Made by a program: the position numbers and the translations under genes | Notes under the pieces: generated by a model | Told to the model about the DNA's origin: nothing | Database searches by the model: none | What the model saw: only the letters and a program-made list of their open reading frames with translations | Shown: positions 9,098-17,629 of the stretch, piece after piece | How the letters are laid out: each line of letters begins with the position of its first letter | Numbering within the stretch: the stretch's first letter is position 1 | NCBI RefSeq assembly: GCF_000166395.1 | Contig: NC_014655.1 | Span: 248,001-312,000 of the forward strand | Direction: 5' to 3' | Source of the DNA: Leadbetterella byssophila DSM 17132 | GTDB taxonomy: Bacteria > Bacteroidota > Bacteroidia > Cytophagales > Spirosomataceae | Length of the DNA: 64,000 bases

Positions 9098-10000
9098 ATG
9101 AATAAAGCCATTATAGATCTTGGTACGAATACCTTCCACGTGTTGATTTTCAATGAAAAGGAGGTGGTTTATAAGCAGTCCACGGCTGCTAAACTGGGTA
9201 TGGGAGGTATAAACCAAGGTCTGATTACAGAGGAGGGGATAGAAAGAGGAGTAAAAGTACTTCAACAATTCCGTGAGAAATTAGATCAGTTTCAGGTAGA
9301 GAAAATCTTTGCTTTCGGCACTTCGGCCTTGCGTGTTGCTAAGAACCAGGCGCAAGTTCTGCAGGCATTTGAAGACAGGACCGGAATTAAAGTCTCAGTA
9401 ATTGATGGGGAAGAAGAGGCTCAATTGATTTACGAAGGAGTCAGGAAGGCGGTACCTATAGAGAAGGTTTCTTTGATTGTAGATATTGGAGGAGGAAGTG
9501 TAGAGTTTATCTTGTGCAATCCTGATAAGATACTTTGGAAGCAAAGTTTTGAGATAGGAGGGCAGAGACTAGTGGAGAAATACATGAATAAAGACCCCTT
9601 GCCTATGCAAGAGATTCCTAGAATGCAAAGTTACTTTAGAGAAGCTCTTTTGCCTTTAACGAACGCCATACATCAATATTCTCCCGAAGTACTGATTGGC
9701 TCAAGTGGTAGTTTCGACACCTTGAATGATATGTACTTTCAGAGGACAAAAGGCACTTGGCCTCCACAGGATCAGGCCGGGTTTGATTATCCTTTGTCGG
9801 AATTTCAATCTGCATACGAGCAATTAGTTTTTCAGGATAGAGAAAAGAGGATGGCCATTCCTGGCATGCGTGAGCTTAGGGTGGACATGATTGTAGTAGC
9901 CATGGTTTTGATCCGGTTCCTGATTGAAGAGTATAAGATCAGTGAGGTCAAGATTTCCAATTATGCATTGAAAGAAGGAGCAATGAATTATGCACAATAA
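9098..10000 (+). CDS. Ppx/GppA-family phosphatase
   Basis: The protein (300 aa) belongs to the ASKHA fold: it opens with IDLGTNTFHVLIF (phosphate-1 loop) and has FGTSALRVAKN, the acidic DGEEEAQLIYEGV and DIGGGSVEF (phosphate-2 loop). These families hydrolyse polyphosphate or pppGpp. At 300 residues it has only the catalytic two-domain core, the short form common in Bacteroidota, so exopolyphosphatase and pppGpp phosphatase cannot be told apart. The next gene starts inside its last codons. Confidence 0.9.
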   Translation: MNKAIIDLGTNTFHVLIFNEKEVVYKQSTAAKLGMGGINQGLITEEGIERGVKVLQQFREKLDQFQVEKIFAFGTSALRVAKNQAQVLQAFEDRTGIKVSVIDGEEEAQLIYEGVRKAVPIEKVSLIVDIGGGSVEFILCNPDKILWKQSFEIGGQRLVEKYMNKDPLPMQEIPRMQSYFREALLPLTNAIHQYSPEVLIGSSGSFDTLNDMYFQRTKGTWPPQDQAGFDYPLSEFQSAYEQLVFQDREKRMAIPGMRELRVDMIVVAMVLIRFLIEEYKISEVKISNYALKEGAMNYAQ

Positions 10001-11456
10001 TTATTTCTTTTTAAGGCGATATGCCCCGGAGTTAAATGAGAAATTGAGGGGTAAAATCTTGACTTCCGCGTTTTCTCAGGATAAAGACGAGGTCATTCTG
10101 GAATTTTCGGAGGAGGAATACTTGAAATGTATCTTGAAGCCAGAATTCTCTGTGGTCATTCTTATGCCTGAATTTCATAGAGCTAAAAGGAATTCCGCTA
10201 CTCTTTGGGAGGATTTGTATGGCCAAAAGGTGGTAAGTGTTAGAGTGGGAAAAAATGAAAGGGCTATCAGAATTGACCTTGAACAGGCTACATTAGTGCT
10301 TAAGCTTTTCCGACCTAACTTGATGATCTTTGATGGGAATTTGCGCATGTTCAATCAAAGACTGATTACGGATAGAGAATTGACTTTGGATTCCTTTGAT
10401 CGTGATATCTCTGATGATAAAGAGACCTTTATCCGCGTGGGTTACAAAAAGCAATTTTATACCTTAGGTAAAGACCTTATCGCTTATCTGGATGAAAAAA
10501 CCAGAGGCCTGGATGCAGATCAGACCTGGGAAGAAATACAAGCACTGTTAGCCTATCTAGAGCATCCCAAAATTTATCTAAATCGAACTTTACCTGCGAT
10601 CTCCCTTCTTGAGGGGGAAGAAATGAACTCAGCATCCCAGGCTATTCAGGTTTTCGCTCAACTCTATTTGAAGTCGAATGGCCTAGAGCGCTTGAGGCAG
10701 CAACGTTTGCAAATCAATGCCCGGGATCTAGCTAAAACCACGGCTTATATAGAGGAGCTGGAGAGAAAGAAGGCCAAGTGGGAAAGCGGATTGAAAAATG
10801 AGGAAATTGGGCATTTGATCATGGCACATTTGCATCTTATTCCTGATGGGGCCACAGAAGTTAGTCTTCCTAATTTCTATGGAACCGGAGAGGTGAAGGT
10901 GAAGTTGAAAAAGGAATTATCTGCTCAAAAGAATGCAGAATCTTACTACAGAAAAAGTAAGAACGAACGTATTGAACAAGAAAATCTAGAAAGGAATATT
11001 GAAAGGGCCTATGGCCGCTTGGAAGCATTGGAAGAAGAGCGAGAGTTGATTTCCTCAACAGAAGATCCCAAAGTACTTAGAAGGGTAGAAAAGGCAAAAG
11101 AGATTGAATTTCCGTTTAAGGAATTTATTTACAAAAAAGTAAAGATTTGGGTGGGCAAAAACGCGAAGAATAATGATTTGCTTATCACCCGATATGCACA
11201 TAAAGATGAATGGTGGCTTCATGCAAGAGATACTACTGGTTCACATGTCATCATTAAACATGTTTCTCCAAGCGCGGAGATCCTAGAATACGCCGCTAGA
11301 ATAGCAGCTTATTATTCAAAAAGAAAATCTGAGGGTTTAGTGCCCGTTCAGGTAACCCAAAGGAAATTTATACGAAAAGGGAAAAATTTACCAGCAGGAC
11401 AGGTTATTGTAGACAAAGAACAAACTTTGCTAGTAGAACCGCACCCCGGATTATAA
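9990..11456 (+). CDS. rqcH: NFACT-family protein, RqcH-like ribosome quality-control factor
   Basis: This 488-aa protein has an N-terminal NFACT-N domain (about 1-220), a central charged coiled-coil region (about 230-360) and a C-terminal NFACT-R domain carrying DEWWLHARDTTGSHVII, the family's best conserved motif. RqcH recruits tRNA-Ala to stalled 50S subunits and adds C-terminal alanine tails. It overlaps the ppx-like gene by 11 bp, so the two are probably co-transcribed. It is shorter than Bacillus RqcH (about 570 aa), as is usual in this phylum. The symbol is given by homology; activity is not shown. Confidence 0.85.
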   Translation: MHNNYFFLRRYAPELNEKLRGKILTSAFSQDKDEVILEFSEEEYLKCILKPEFSVVILMPEFHRAKRNSATLWEDLYGQKVVSVRVGKNERAIRIDLEQATLVLKLFRPNLMIFDGNLRMFNQRLITDRELTLDSFDRDISDDKETFIRVGYKKQFYTLGKDLIAYLDEKTRGLDADQTWEEIQALLAYLEHPKIYLNRTLPAISLLEGEEMNSASQAIQVFAQLYLKSNGLERLRQQRLQINARDLAKTTAYIEELERKKAKWESGLKNEEIGHLIMAHLHLIPDGATEVSLPNFYGTGEVKVKLKKELSAQKNAESYYRKSKNERIEQENLERNIERAYGRLEALEEERELISSTEDPKVLRRVEKAKEIEFPFKEFIYKKVKIWVGKNAKNNDLLITRYAHKDEWWLHARDTTGSHVIIKHVSPSAEILEYAARIAAYYSKRKSEGLVPVQVTQRKFIRKGKNLPAGQVIVDKEQTLLVEPHPGL

Positions 11457-11699
11457 CATCCAGTTTCTAAAATAGAAGTAATACAGGATTGTGGCAACCG
11501 TAGCCAATGCCACTATTACCGATAACCAAAAGTTTCGGAAGTTATCTTTGGAATACAGATAATAAATGATACCTACAACTATCCAGATGGCATATAAGGC
11601 AGTCTGGAAGTTATCATTTCTATCGTCCAGTATGAGGTATAGCCCTAAAAGGATAAAGGCTATCCATGCCGTACGGATAAAGTAAAATCTCATTGCCAT
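11451..11699 (-). CDS. Small three-helix membrane protein, unknown function
   Basis: An 82-residue product with three hydrophobic segments (about 5-22, 31-49 and 57-76) separated by short charged turns such as DDRNDN and SKDNFRN. It is convergent with the NFACT gene, overlapping its stop by 6 bp. No family recognised; the regular helix-turn pattern supports a real gene. Confidence 0.65.
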   Translation of the reverse strand: MAMRFYFIRTAWIAFILLGLYLILDDRNDNFQTALYAIWIVVGIIYYLYSKDNFRNFWLSVIVALATVATILYYFYFRNWML

Positions 11700-11824
11700 G
11701 AAGGGTCCTATCTAACACCAGGACAAATTAACACATTATTTCCCTACTCCGAAATCTTTTTTGGGAAAACAAATAATCATTTGTATTATTTGCTTTAGCA
11801 ATAAAATTGTATAACTTAGTGACC

Positions 11825-13510
11825 ATGAAGCAGATCAATACCTTTGGCAATGCTGCTGTGGCCGCTTTGCCTGCACATTTACTTCGTTATGTGGTGGACC
11901 AAAATTACGAAAGGTACACTTGGATAGATCAGGCGGTATGGCGATACGTCATGCGTCAAAATTATAATTACCTTAAAGAGATAGCCTATTATCCTTATAT
12001 CAGGGGACTTCATCAAGCCGGTTTAAGCATTGAGAGAATTCCAGATCTTCAGACCATAAATGATCATCTAGGAAAGATAGGCTGGGGCGCGGTCACGGTA
12101 GATGGATTTATTCCCCCTTCCGCATTTATGGAATACCAGGCTCACCGGGTCTTGGTCATTGCAGCAGACATTAGGCGTTTAGAACATATTGAATATACGC
12201 CTGCACCGGATATAATACATGAGAGTGCCGGACATGCCCCCATCATAGCAGAGCCGGAATATCATGCTTATCTAAGTTATTTTGGAAGCATTGGAGCTAA
12301 AGCCATGTTTTCTGCCAAGGATTTTGAACTGTATGAGTCCATCAGAGAGGTAAGTATACTAAAAGAGAGTGAGGACAAGGAAGCTTTGAAAGCAGCAGAA
12401 GAAAAGCTTCAATACATTTCAGAAAACATGGGTGAACCATCAGAAATGGCTTTGCTGAGCCGTTTGCACTGGTGGACAGTAGAATATGGCTTGATTGGAA
12501 CTCTGGAAGATCCGAAGATTTATGGTGCCGGTCTTTTGTCGTCTATAGGAGAAAGTAAGTCGTGTATGCGTCCGGAGGTGAAGAAACTACCTTATACCAT
12601 AGACGCTATAAATTATGCTTATGATATTACTAAGCCACAACCTCAATTGTTCGTAACACCCCATTTCAACAGGCTATTAGAAGTCCTAGAAGAATTTGCA
12701 TCAACGATGGCATTTAGAAGAGGAGGAGCTGAAAGTTTGAAAAAAGCGGTGGACTGCGGTCAGGTGTGTACCGTAAGCTTGGATTCTGGGGTGGAGATCA
12801 GCGGTAAGTTTATTTCATATTCCGGAGATGTAGACTTTATAAAGACAGAAGGACCTACAGCTTTGGCGTATGGTGGTAGGCAACTGCCCGGGCATGATAA
12901 GACTCTGCATAAAGAAGGTTATTCTAGTCCAATAGGTGAATACTTTATTCAAAAAGGTAGTTTATCTGTAGGAGAAGATGTTCTTCTTCAATATGCTTCT
13001 GGCTACACGGTAGAAGGAAGAGTAACGGAAACCTTGTTTCAGGAGGGGAGATTGATAGTTGCAACCTTAATGGAATGTACTGTACGTACTCCAACCGCTG
13101 AGATTTGCTATAGACCAGAGTGGGGAAGGTTTGATTTAGTTTTAGGTATCAAAGTGATAAGCGTCTACAGTGGAGCCGCTGATAAGAGTGCTTATGAGAC
13201 GGATGTATATCTTAGCGAACAAAGCACGAAAAAAGAGGAGTATTCTAGTAAATTGCACGAAATTTACGGCGGGATTCGGCAGATAAGGGAAGGCGGTTGG
13301 GATATAAGCCCTTTAAAAGATTACTTTGCCATATTACAAAATGAATTTCCGGAAGATTGGCTTGCATCTTTAGAGATCTTGGAGTTGTGGCCTGATCCAG
13401 CCGTGGAAGCACATTTGAATCAGTTGAAAGAACGTTTTCCGGAATATAGGCAAGTGATAGAGGACGGATTAAGATTACATTATGAACATAGTAGTTACAG
13501 GAGCAAGTAG
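11825..13510 (+). CDS. Aromatic amino acid hydroxylase (phenylalanine-4-hydroxylase-like) with long C-terminal extension
   Basis: Pterin-dependent, iron-containing monooxygenase that probably converts phenylalanine to tyrosine. The iron-binding triad is visible: HESAGH gives His132 and His137, and WWTVEYG gives Glu220. I start at the ATG at 11825 rather than the in-frame TTG at 11807 because the protein then begins with its conserved region. The catalytic core ends near residue 300, yet the protein runs to 561 residues; bacterial PhhA is usually 260-300 aa. The extra 260 residues have beta-rich then helical character and no recognised motif. It overlaps the SDR gene by 29 bp. Confidence 0.9.
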   Translation: MKQINTFGNAAVAALPAHLLRYVVDQNYERYTWIDQAVWRYVMRQNYNYLKEIAYYPYIRGLHQAGLSIERIPDLQTINDHLGKIGWGAVTVDGFIPPSAFMEYQAHRVLVIAADIRRLEHIEYTPAPDIIHESAGHAPIIAEPEYHAYLSYFGSIGAKAMFSAKDFELYESIREVSILKESEDKEALKAAEEKLQYISENMGEPSEMALLSRLHWWTVEYGLIGTLEDPKIYGAGLLSSIGESKSCMRPEVKKLPYTIDAINYAYDITKPQPQLFVTPHFNRLLEVLEEFASTMAFRRGGAESLKKAVDCGQVCTVSLDSGVEISGKFISYSGDVDFIKTEGPTALAYGGRQLPGHDKTLHKEGYSSPIGEYFIQKGSLSVGEDVLLQYASGYTVEGRVTETLFQEGRLIVATLMECTVRTPTAEICYRPEWGRFDLVLGIKVISVYSGAADKSAYETDVYLSEQSTKKEEYSSKLHEIYGGIRQIREGGWDISPLKDYFAILQNEFPEDWLASLEILELWPDPAVEAHLNQLKERFPEYRQVIEDGLRLHYEHSSYRSK

Positions 13511-14183
13511 TGGATTAGGGTTTGAGACAGCCTTAGAACTGAGTAAGAAAGGGGAACATAGGGTGGTGGCTATTTCCAGGAATACGGATAAATTGAAAAG
13601 ATTATTGGAAATAGGTCGGAGTCTGAATCCCGATATACAATTGATCCCGGTTAGTTTTGATCTGGTGAATGATGATATCAAGCTCCTTCAAGATTTTATT
13701 ATTCGTACCTTGGGTTCTGTAGATATATTGATCAATAATGCAGGGCAATTGATCAATAAACCCTTTATGAAAACTACTTCTGAAGAGTTTTTGGGTTTAT
13801 TGCAAGCTAATGTTCTTAGTCATTTTTCCATTTCCAAAGCATTGGTTCCTTTTATGAATAAAGGAGCCCATATCCTCAACATAGGTAGCATGGGAGGTTA
13901 CGGGGGATCAGTTAAATTTCCGGGACTTTCGGCCTATTCTGCCTCAAAAGGGGCACTACATATTCTAACAGAATGCATGGCGGTAGAACTTCAGGAATAT
14001 GAGATCAAAGTCAACTGTCTGGCCCTAGGTTCTGTTCAAACAGAAATGCTTGAAGAGGCATTTCCAGGATACACTAGTCCGGTAATGGCATTTGAAATGG
14101 GAGAATATGTGGCAGACTTCGCTTTAAACGGCAGTAGGTTCTATAACGGTAAAGTGTTGACTGTAGCTTTGACTACTCCCTAG
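13482..14183 (+). CDS. Short-chain dehydrogenase/reductase
   Basis: Classical SDR of 233 aa. The NAD(P)-binding motif TGASSGLG lies at residues 6-13, NNAG near residue 87, the catalytic Ser in NIGSMGGYGG and the YSASKGA Tyr-Lys pair near residue 155. Its start lies 29 bp inside the hydroxylase gene, suggesting co-transcription; a pterin-recycling role is tempting, since dihydropteridine reductases can be SDRs, but substrate cannot be read from sequence. Confidence 0.88.
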   Translation: MNIVVTGASSGLGFETALELSKKGEHRVVAISRNTDKLKRLLEIGRSLNPDIQLIPVSFDLVNDDIKLLQDFIIRTLGSVDILINNAGQLINKPFMKTTSEEFLGLLQANVLSHFSISKALVPFMNKGAHILNIGSMGGYGGSVKFPGLSAYSASKGALHILTECMAVELQEYEIKVNCLALGSVQTEMLEEAFPGYTSPVMAFEMGEYVADFALNGSRFYNGKVLTVALTTP

Positions 14184-15405
14184 GACTATAGAAAAGGGTA
14201 CAGCTATTATTGGCATGTAAATAGGTTTTTGCTTGATGTTTCATGAAATCTTCATCTACTTGTAGGAGTAGATCAAGGGCTGTATTACAAAGGTTGGGAT
14301 TTCCGAACGTTGCAGCAAAAGCTAATTTCATGGCCCGATTCAGGATCTCAGTTTCTCCGAACTTGTCTAATGACAGGGCCTGGGTTTTTACTTTTTGAAG
14401 TTTTTTGGAGTAATCAGCTCTTGCGATTTCACTTTGAAGTAAAGCATTAATAGCATGGTCTGCATCCTCAAACGAGACCTCATTTGCTAGTGTGCCATGA
14501 ATAACAAATAAGCCTCCATCGTGGTAGGCGGTATGGGAAGCACCTGCACTTGTGAAAATGCCTTGATCCTTTACAAGCTTTTGATATAAAGCGGAGGTTT
14601 GTCCCCTACCAAAGGCATCAGCGAAAATATCTAAAGCATAGGCTTCTGAAGAGTATTTTGCAGGAGTTTTAAAGGCCTTGTAAAGGGTTTTTACGGGGAC
14701 ATTAGCATGCACCGTTTTATACCTTGCTTGCGTTTGGGGTATCTCCATAGGGTAATTTCTTGGAATCTTAGGACCGGCAGGTATTGGTCCAAACCATTTT
14801 TCTGCCCAATCTCTTGCCTTGGAAGTTTCACCAGCCACCACAAGGACCGCATTGTTTGGTCTGTAAAATCTAAAAAAGAAATCCTTCACATCCTCCATGC
14901 TGGCATTTTCTATGTGTGAAGTTTCCTTGCCTATAGTTGGCCAAGAATAAGGATGCTGTTGATAAAGCATGGGTCTAAGATGTAGCCAAACATCTCCATA
15001 CGGCTGGTTCAAATACCTTTGTTTGAATTCTTCAATCACCACACTTTTTTGGGTAACTAATACCTTAGGATCAAAAGAAAGGCTATGCATCCGATCAGAC
15101 TCTAACCAGAAAGCGGTTTCCAAATTCTGATTTGGAAGGGTAATGTAATAGTTGGTTATATCAAGTGAAGTAAAGGCATTATTGCTTCCTCCGGCTCTTT
15201 GAACCGGTTCATCAAAGGACGGGACATTTTTTGAGCCTCCAAACATCAGATGCTCAAATAGGTGGGCAAAGCCCGTTTTTTCTGGATGTTCATCTCTGGA
15301 ACCTACATGGTAACATAGATTGAAGGCAGAAGTAAGACTCTTAGAGTCTTGATGCACAAATACTTGTAAGCCATTGCTTAGTGTGAAATGTTCAAAATTG
15401 ATCAT
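14173..15405 (-). CDS. M16-family zinc metallopeptidase
   Basis: With the ATG at 15405 the protein has 410 residues beginning MINFEHFTLSNGLQVFV, the usual first strand of M16 proteases; the longer in-frame start at 15456 would add a 17-residue unconserved lead. The inverted zinc motif HLFEH is at 48-52, with a further conserved Glu in VVIEEFKQRY. No export signal is evident. M16 enzymes often act as pairs of active and inactive halves; only the active one is here. Convergent overlap with the SDR gene is 11 bp. Confidence 0.9.
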   Translation of the reverse strand: MINFEHFTLSNGLQVFVHQDSKSLTSAFNLCYHVGSRDEHPEKTGFAHLFEHLMFGGSKNVPSFDEPVQRAGGSNNAFTSLDITNYYITLPNQNLETAFWLESDRMHSLSFDPKVLVTQKSVVIEEFKQRYLNQPYGDVWLHLRPMLYQQHPYSWPTIGKETSHIENASMEDVKDFFFRFYRPNNAVLVVAGETSKARDWAEKWFGPIPAGPKIPRNYPMEIPQTQARYKTVHANVPVKTLYKAFKTPAKYSSEAYALDIFADAFGRGQTSALYQKLVKDQGIFTSAGASHTAYHDGGLFVIHGTLANEVSFEDADHAINALLQSEIARADYSKKLQKVKTQALSLDKFGETEILNRAMKLAFAATFGNPNLCNTALDLLLQVDEDFMKHQAKTYLHANNSCTLFYSPRE

Positions 15406-15434
15406 AAGGTGGCATTGATGCCCAAAATTATGCC

Positions 15435-15442
15435 TAAATTTG
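15435..15442 (+). promoter_or_regulatory. Bacteroidota -7 element (TAAATTTG) upstream of ispF
   Basis: TAAATTTG lies 20 bp before the ispF ATG and fits TAnnTTTG. The -33 position is not a clean TTTG. It overlaps the possible long start of the divergent M16 gene, which favours the shorter M16 start. Confidence 0.4.
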
Positions 15443-15461
15443 GATATTAATACCATTACAA

Positions 15462-15947
15462 ATGCAAATTAGAATAGGGCATGGCTACGATGTGCACCAA
15501 CTGAGTGCAGGGTATGCTTTGACCATTGGTGGGGTTCAGATTCCTCATGAAGTAGGTTCCATGGGGCATTCAGATGCAGACGTTTTACTGCATGCTTTAT
15601 GTGATGCTCTTTTGGGCGCTTTGTCATTAGGCGATATTGGACAACATTTTAAGAATACGGATCCTCGTTGGAAGGGCATGGATAGCAAGCATTTCCTTAG
15701 GGAAGTGTATAAGATGATTAGTGAGAAAGGATATAGGGTGGGAAATGTAGATTCCTCATTGATCCTGGAAGCACCAAAGATCGGAAAATATATCCCCCAA
15801 ATGAAAACAGAGATTGCGACTTGTTTAGGGATTTCTCCTGAAGATGTGTCTATCAAAGCCACTACCTCTGAAACCATGGGTTTTGTAGGAAGAAAAGAGG
15901 GGCTGGAAGCGCATGCCGTTTGTTTATTGTATAAAAAAGAAGACTAA
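15462..15947 (+). CDS. ispF: 2-C-methyl-D-erythritol 2,4-cyclodiphosphate synthase
   Basis: IspF closes the cyclodiphosphate ring in the MEP isoprenoid pathway. The 161-aa product has GHGYDVHQL with the zinc-binding DxH, GGVQIPHEVGSMGHSDADVLLHALCDALLGA split around the third ligand, and the C-terminal KATTSETMGFVGRKEGLEAHA. Length is exactly typical. A TAAATTTG -7 box lies just upstream. Its presence means the organism uses the MEP route. Confidence 0.97.
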   Translation: MQIRIGHGYDVHQLSAGYALTIGGVQIPHEVGSMGHSDADVLLHALCDALLGALSLGDIGQHFKNTDPRWKGMDSKHFLREVYKMISEKGYRVGNVDSSLILEAPKIGKYIPQMKTEIATCLGISPEDVSIKATTSETMGFVGRKEGLEAHAVCLLYKKED

Positions 15948-15981
15948 TTTGTCTGCTTAACTTAGAAAGAATCTAAATTTG
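15948..15981 (+). promoter_or_regulatory. Promoter of the dapA operon
   Basis: TTTG at 15948-15951 and TAAATTTG at 15974-15981 are separated by 22 bp, a full match to the Bacteroidota -33/-7 pattern, ending 19 bp before the dapA ATG. Confidence 0.6.
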
Positions 15982-16000
15982 TAAAAAACTTATTTCAAAC

Positions 16001-16882
16001 ATGAAAGAATTGTACGGATTGGGTACGGCCTTAACCACTCCATTTACCGAAGATAATCAGGTAGATTATCCCGCATTAAAAAAACATCTTGATTACATCA
16101 ATGAGGAAGGAGTTGACTACTATGTAGTGAACGGAACCACCGGCGAATCTGCTACTTTAAGTAAGGCAGAAAGCGCTGAGATTTTATCTTTTGTCAAGAA
16201 GTACAATGCGGGTAAACGGGCCATCGTGTTTGGGATAGGTGGAAATAATACTCAAGCCGTTTTAGATACTATTTCGCAGACAGATTTTGAAGGGGTTACG
16301 GCTATACTTTCCGTTTGTCCGTATTACAATAAGCCTTCTCAAAGAGGTATTTATCTCCATTTCAAAGCCATCGCAGATGCTAGTCCGGTTCCTGTTATTC
16401 TTTACAATGTACCCGGTAGGACGGTTATCTCCATGAGCGTAGAGACTATTGCTGAATTAGCTAAACATCCGAATATCATAGGTCTTAAAGATGCTTCAAG
16501 TAGCATAGAGGTAGCTATTGACCTTTCCAGAACCTTGCCTGATGATTTCTTATTGCTTTCAGGTGATGATAACCTGTTCACTGCTCAAGCCAGTTTGGGC
16601 TACAAAGGAGTGATCTCCGTAATCGGTAATGGATTCCCTAAAGAATTCTATGAACTGGTTCACTCAGCCATGGAAGGTGATTTTGATAATGCGAAGCGTC
16701 TTCAGGGCAAGTTCCTGGACTTTGATACCTTGCTGTATATCGAATCAAATCCTGTAGGTATCAAGTGTGTGCTAGATATTAAAGGCATCTATGACGGTAG
16801 AGTCAGATTGCCTTTGGCGAAAGCCTCTGATGAACTTTACCAGAAGATGGAAACATCTATGCGTAAAGAAGGCTTTTTATGA
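16001..16882 (+). CDS. dapA: 4-hydroxy-tetrahydrodipicolinate synthase
   Basis: DapA condenses pyruvate with aspartate semialdehyde in lysine and diaminopimelate synthesis. The 293-residue TIM barrel shows GTTGESATL, YYNKPSQRG, YNVPGRT (catalytic Tyr-Arg region) and the Schiff-base Lys163 in IGLKDASSS. Full length and intact. It has its own promoter and overlaps the PAP2 gene downstream by ATGA, forming an operon with it and the 45-codon ORF. Confidence 0.96.
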   Translation: MKELYGLGTALTTPFTEDNQVDYPALKKHLDYINEEGVDYYVVNGTTGESATLSKAESAEILSFVKKYNAGKRAIVFGIGGNNTQAVLDTISQTDFEGVTAILSVCPYYNKPSQRGIYLHFKAIADASPVPVILYNVPGRTVISMSVETIAELAKHPNIIGLKDASSSIEVAIDLSRTLPDDFLLLSGDDNLFTAQASLGYKGVISVIGNGFPKEFYELVHSAMEGDFDNAKRLQGKFLDFDTLLYIESNPVGIKCVLDIKGIYDGRVRLPLAKASDELYQKMETSMRKEGFL

Positions 16883-17499
16883 AAAGGATCTTTGCTATAA
16901 CATTCCTGACCTGTGCTAGTCTTTCCGGACTTGCACAAGGTTGGGATTTGAAGAAATTAGAGGATATCAATCTGGGTAGAAACACGGACATGGATAAGCC
17001 TTTGAATTTCTTGAGTAACTCCACTGACTACCTAGCTGTAGGATTTCCTGTAGGAATGTTAGCTGTAGGTTTTGCAAAAGACGATGCATCCTTGAAGCAG
17101 GAAGGGTTTCAAATGGCCACGACTACCGTAATGACTTATGGTTTAGGTTATGTACTGAAGAAGGTCATAGATAAAGAAAGGCCCTATGTCACTCATCCTC
17201 ATATCCAAAACTACAAGGAGTTTTCCGGAGGTTCTTTTCCCAGTGGTAGCACTGCCTTGGCCTTTGCAACGGGTACAAGCCTATCTTTGTCGTATCCTAA
17301 ATGGTATGTGATTCTCCCTTCTACTTTGTATGCTTGTACAGTAGGTTATTCCCGCCTGCATTTAGGAGCACATTATCCTAGTGATGTATTTGCGGGAGCG
17401 GCATTAGGAATCGGAACGGCATTCGCTTCCAGGAAGCTCAATCAATGGGTTAGGAACGAAGGGAAAAAGAAGAAACTTAAGCAACAAATGCATGAATAA
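16879..17499 (+). CDS. PAP2-superfamily phosphatase, exported, with atypical motif 2
   Basis: The product (206 aa) has an N-terminal signal peptide (MKRIFAITFLTCASLSGLAQ) and the acid-phosphatase motifs: KKVIDKERP, SFPSGST and SRLHLGAHYPSD. Motif 2 is normally PSGH, where His is the general acid; here that position is Ser. Motif 3 His is kept, so the nucleophile is present, but activity may be reduced or altered. It is coupled to dapA by ATGA. Possible roles are lipid or undecaprenyl pyrophosphate dephosphorylation. Confidence 0.88.
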   Translation: MKRIFAITFLTCASLSGLAQGWDLKKLEDINLGRNTDMDKPLNFLSNSTDYLAVGFPVGMLAVGFAKDDASLKQEGFQMATTTVMTYGLGYVLKKVIDKERPYVTHPHIQNYKEFSGGSFPSGSTALAFATGTSLSLSYPKWYVILPSTLYACTVGYSRLHLGAHYPSDVFAGAALGIGTAFASRKLNQWVRNEGKKKKLKQQMHE

Positions 17500-17629
17500 G
17501 GACAAACTCATCGCTTACTTCAAGAAATTGGGCTGGGCCGGTTTCTTCTTCTTCTTGATTAAAGGTCTAACCCTTTATGTGATCTTGCCATTTTTAATAG
17601 CCAAAGGGGTGATCGACTGTAAAGGTTGA
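17492..17629 (+). CDS. Small conserved-looking membrane protein, 45 aa
   Basis: A 45-codon ORF starts ATGAATAAGGAC, overlapping the PAP2 stop by 8 bp, and ends TGA at 17627-17629. The product MNKDKLIAYFKKLGWAGFFF has a basic N-terminal helix followed by a hydrophobic segment and the pattern LIKGLTLYVILPF. Similar short proteins with a KxxGxxGFxFFLxKG core are common in Bacteroidota and are sometimes mislabelled alanyl-tRNA synthetase. Overlap and pattern support a translated gene; function unknown. Confidence 0.65.
   Translation: MNKDKLIAYFKKLGWAGFFFFLIKGLTLYVILPFLIAKGVIDCKG

Noticed and set aside
15545-15877. 110-codon minus-strand frame inside ispF
   Set aside because: Antisense shadow; ispF is complete with all motifs.
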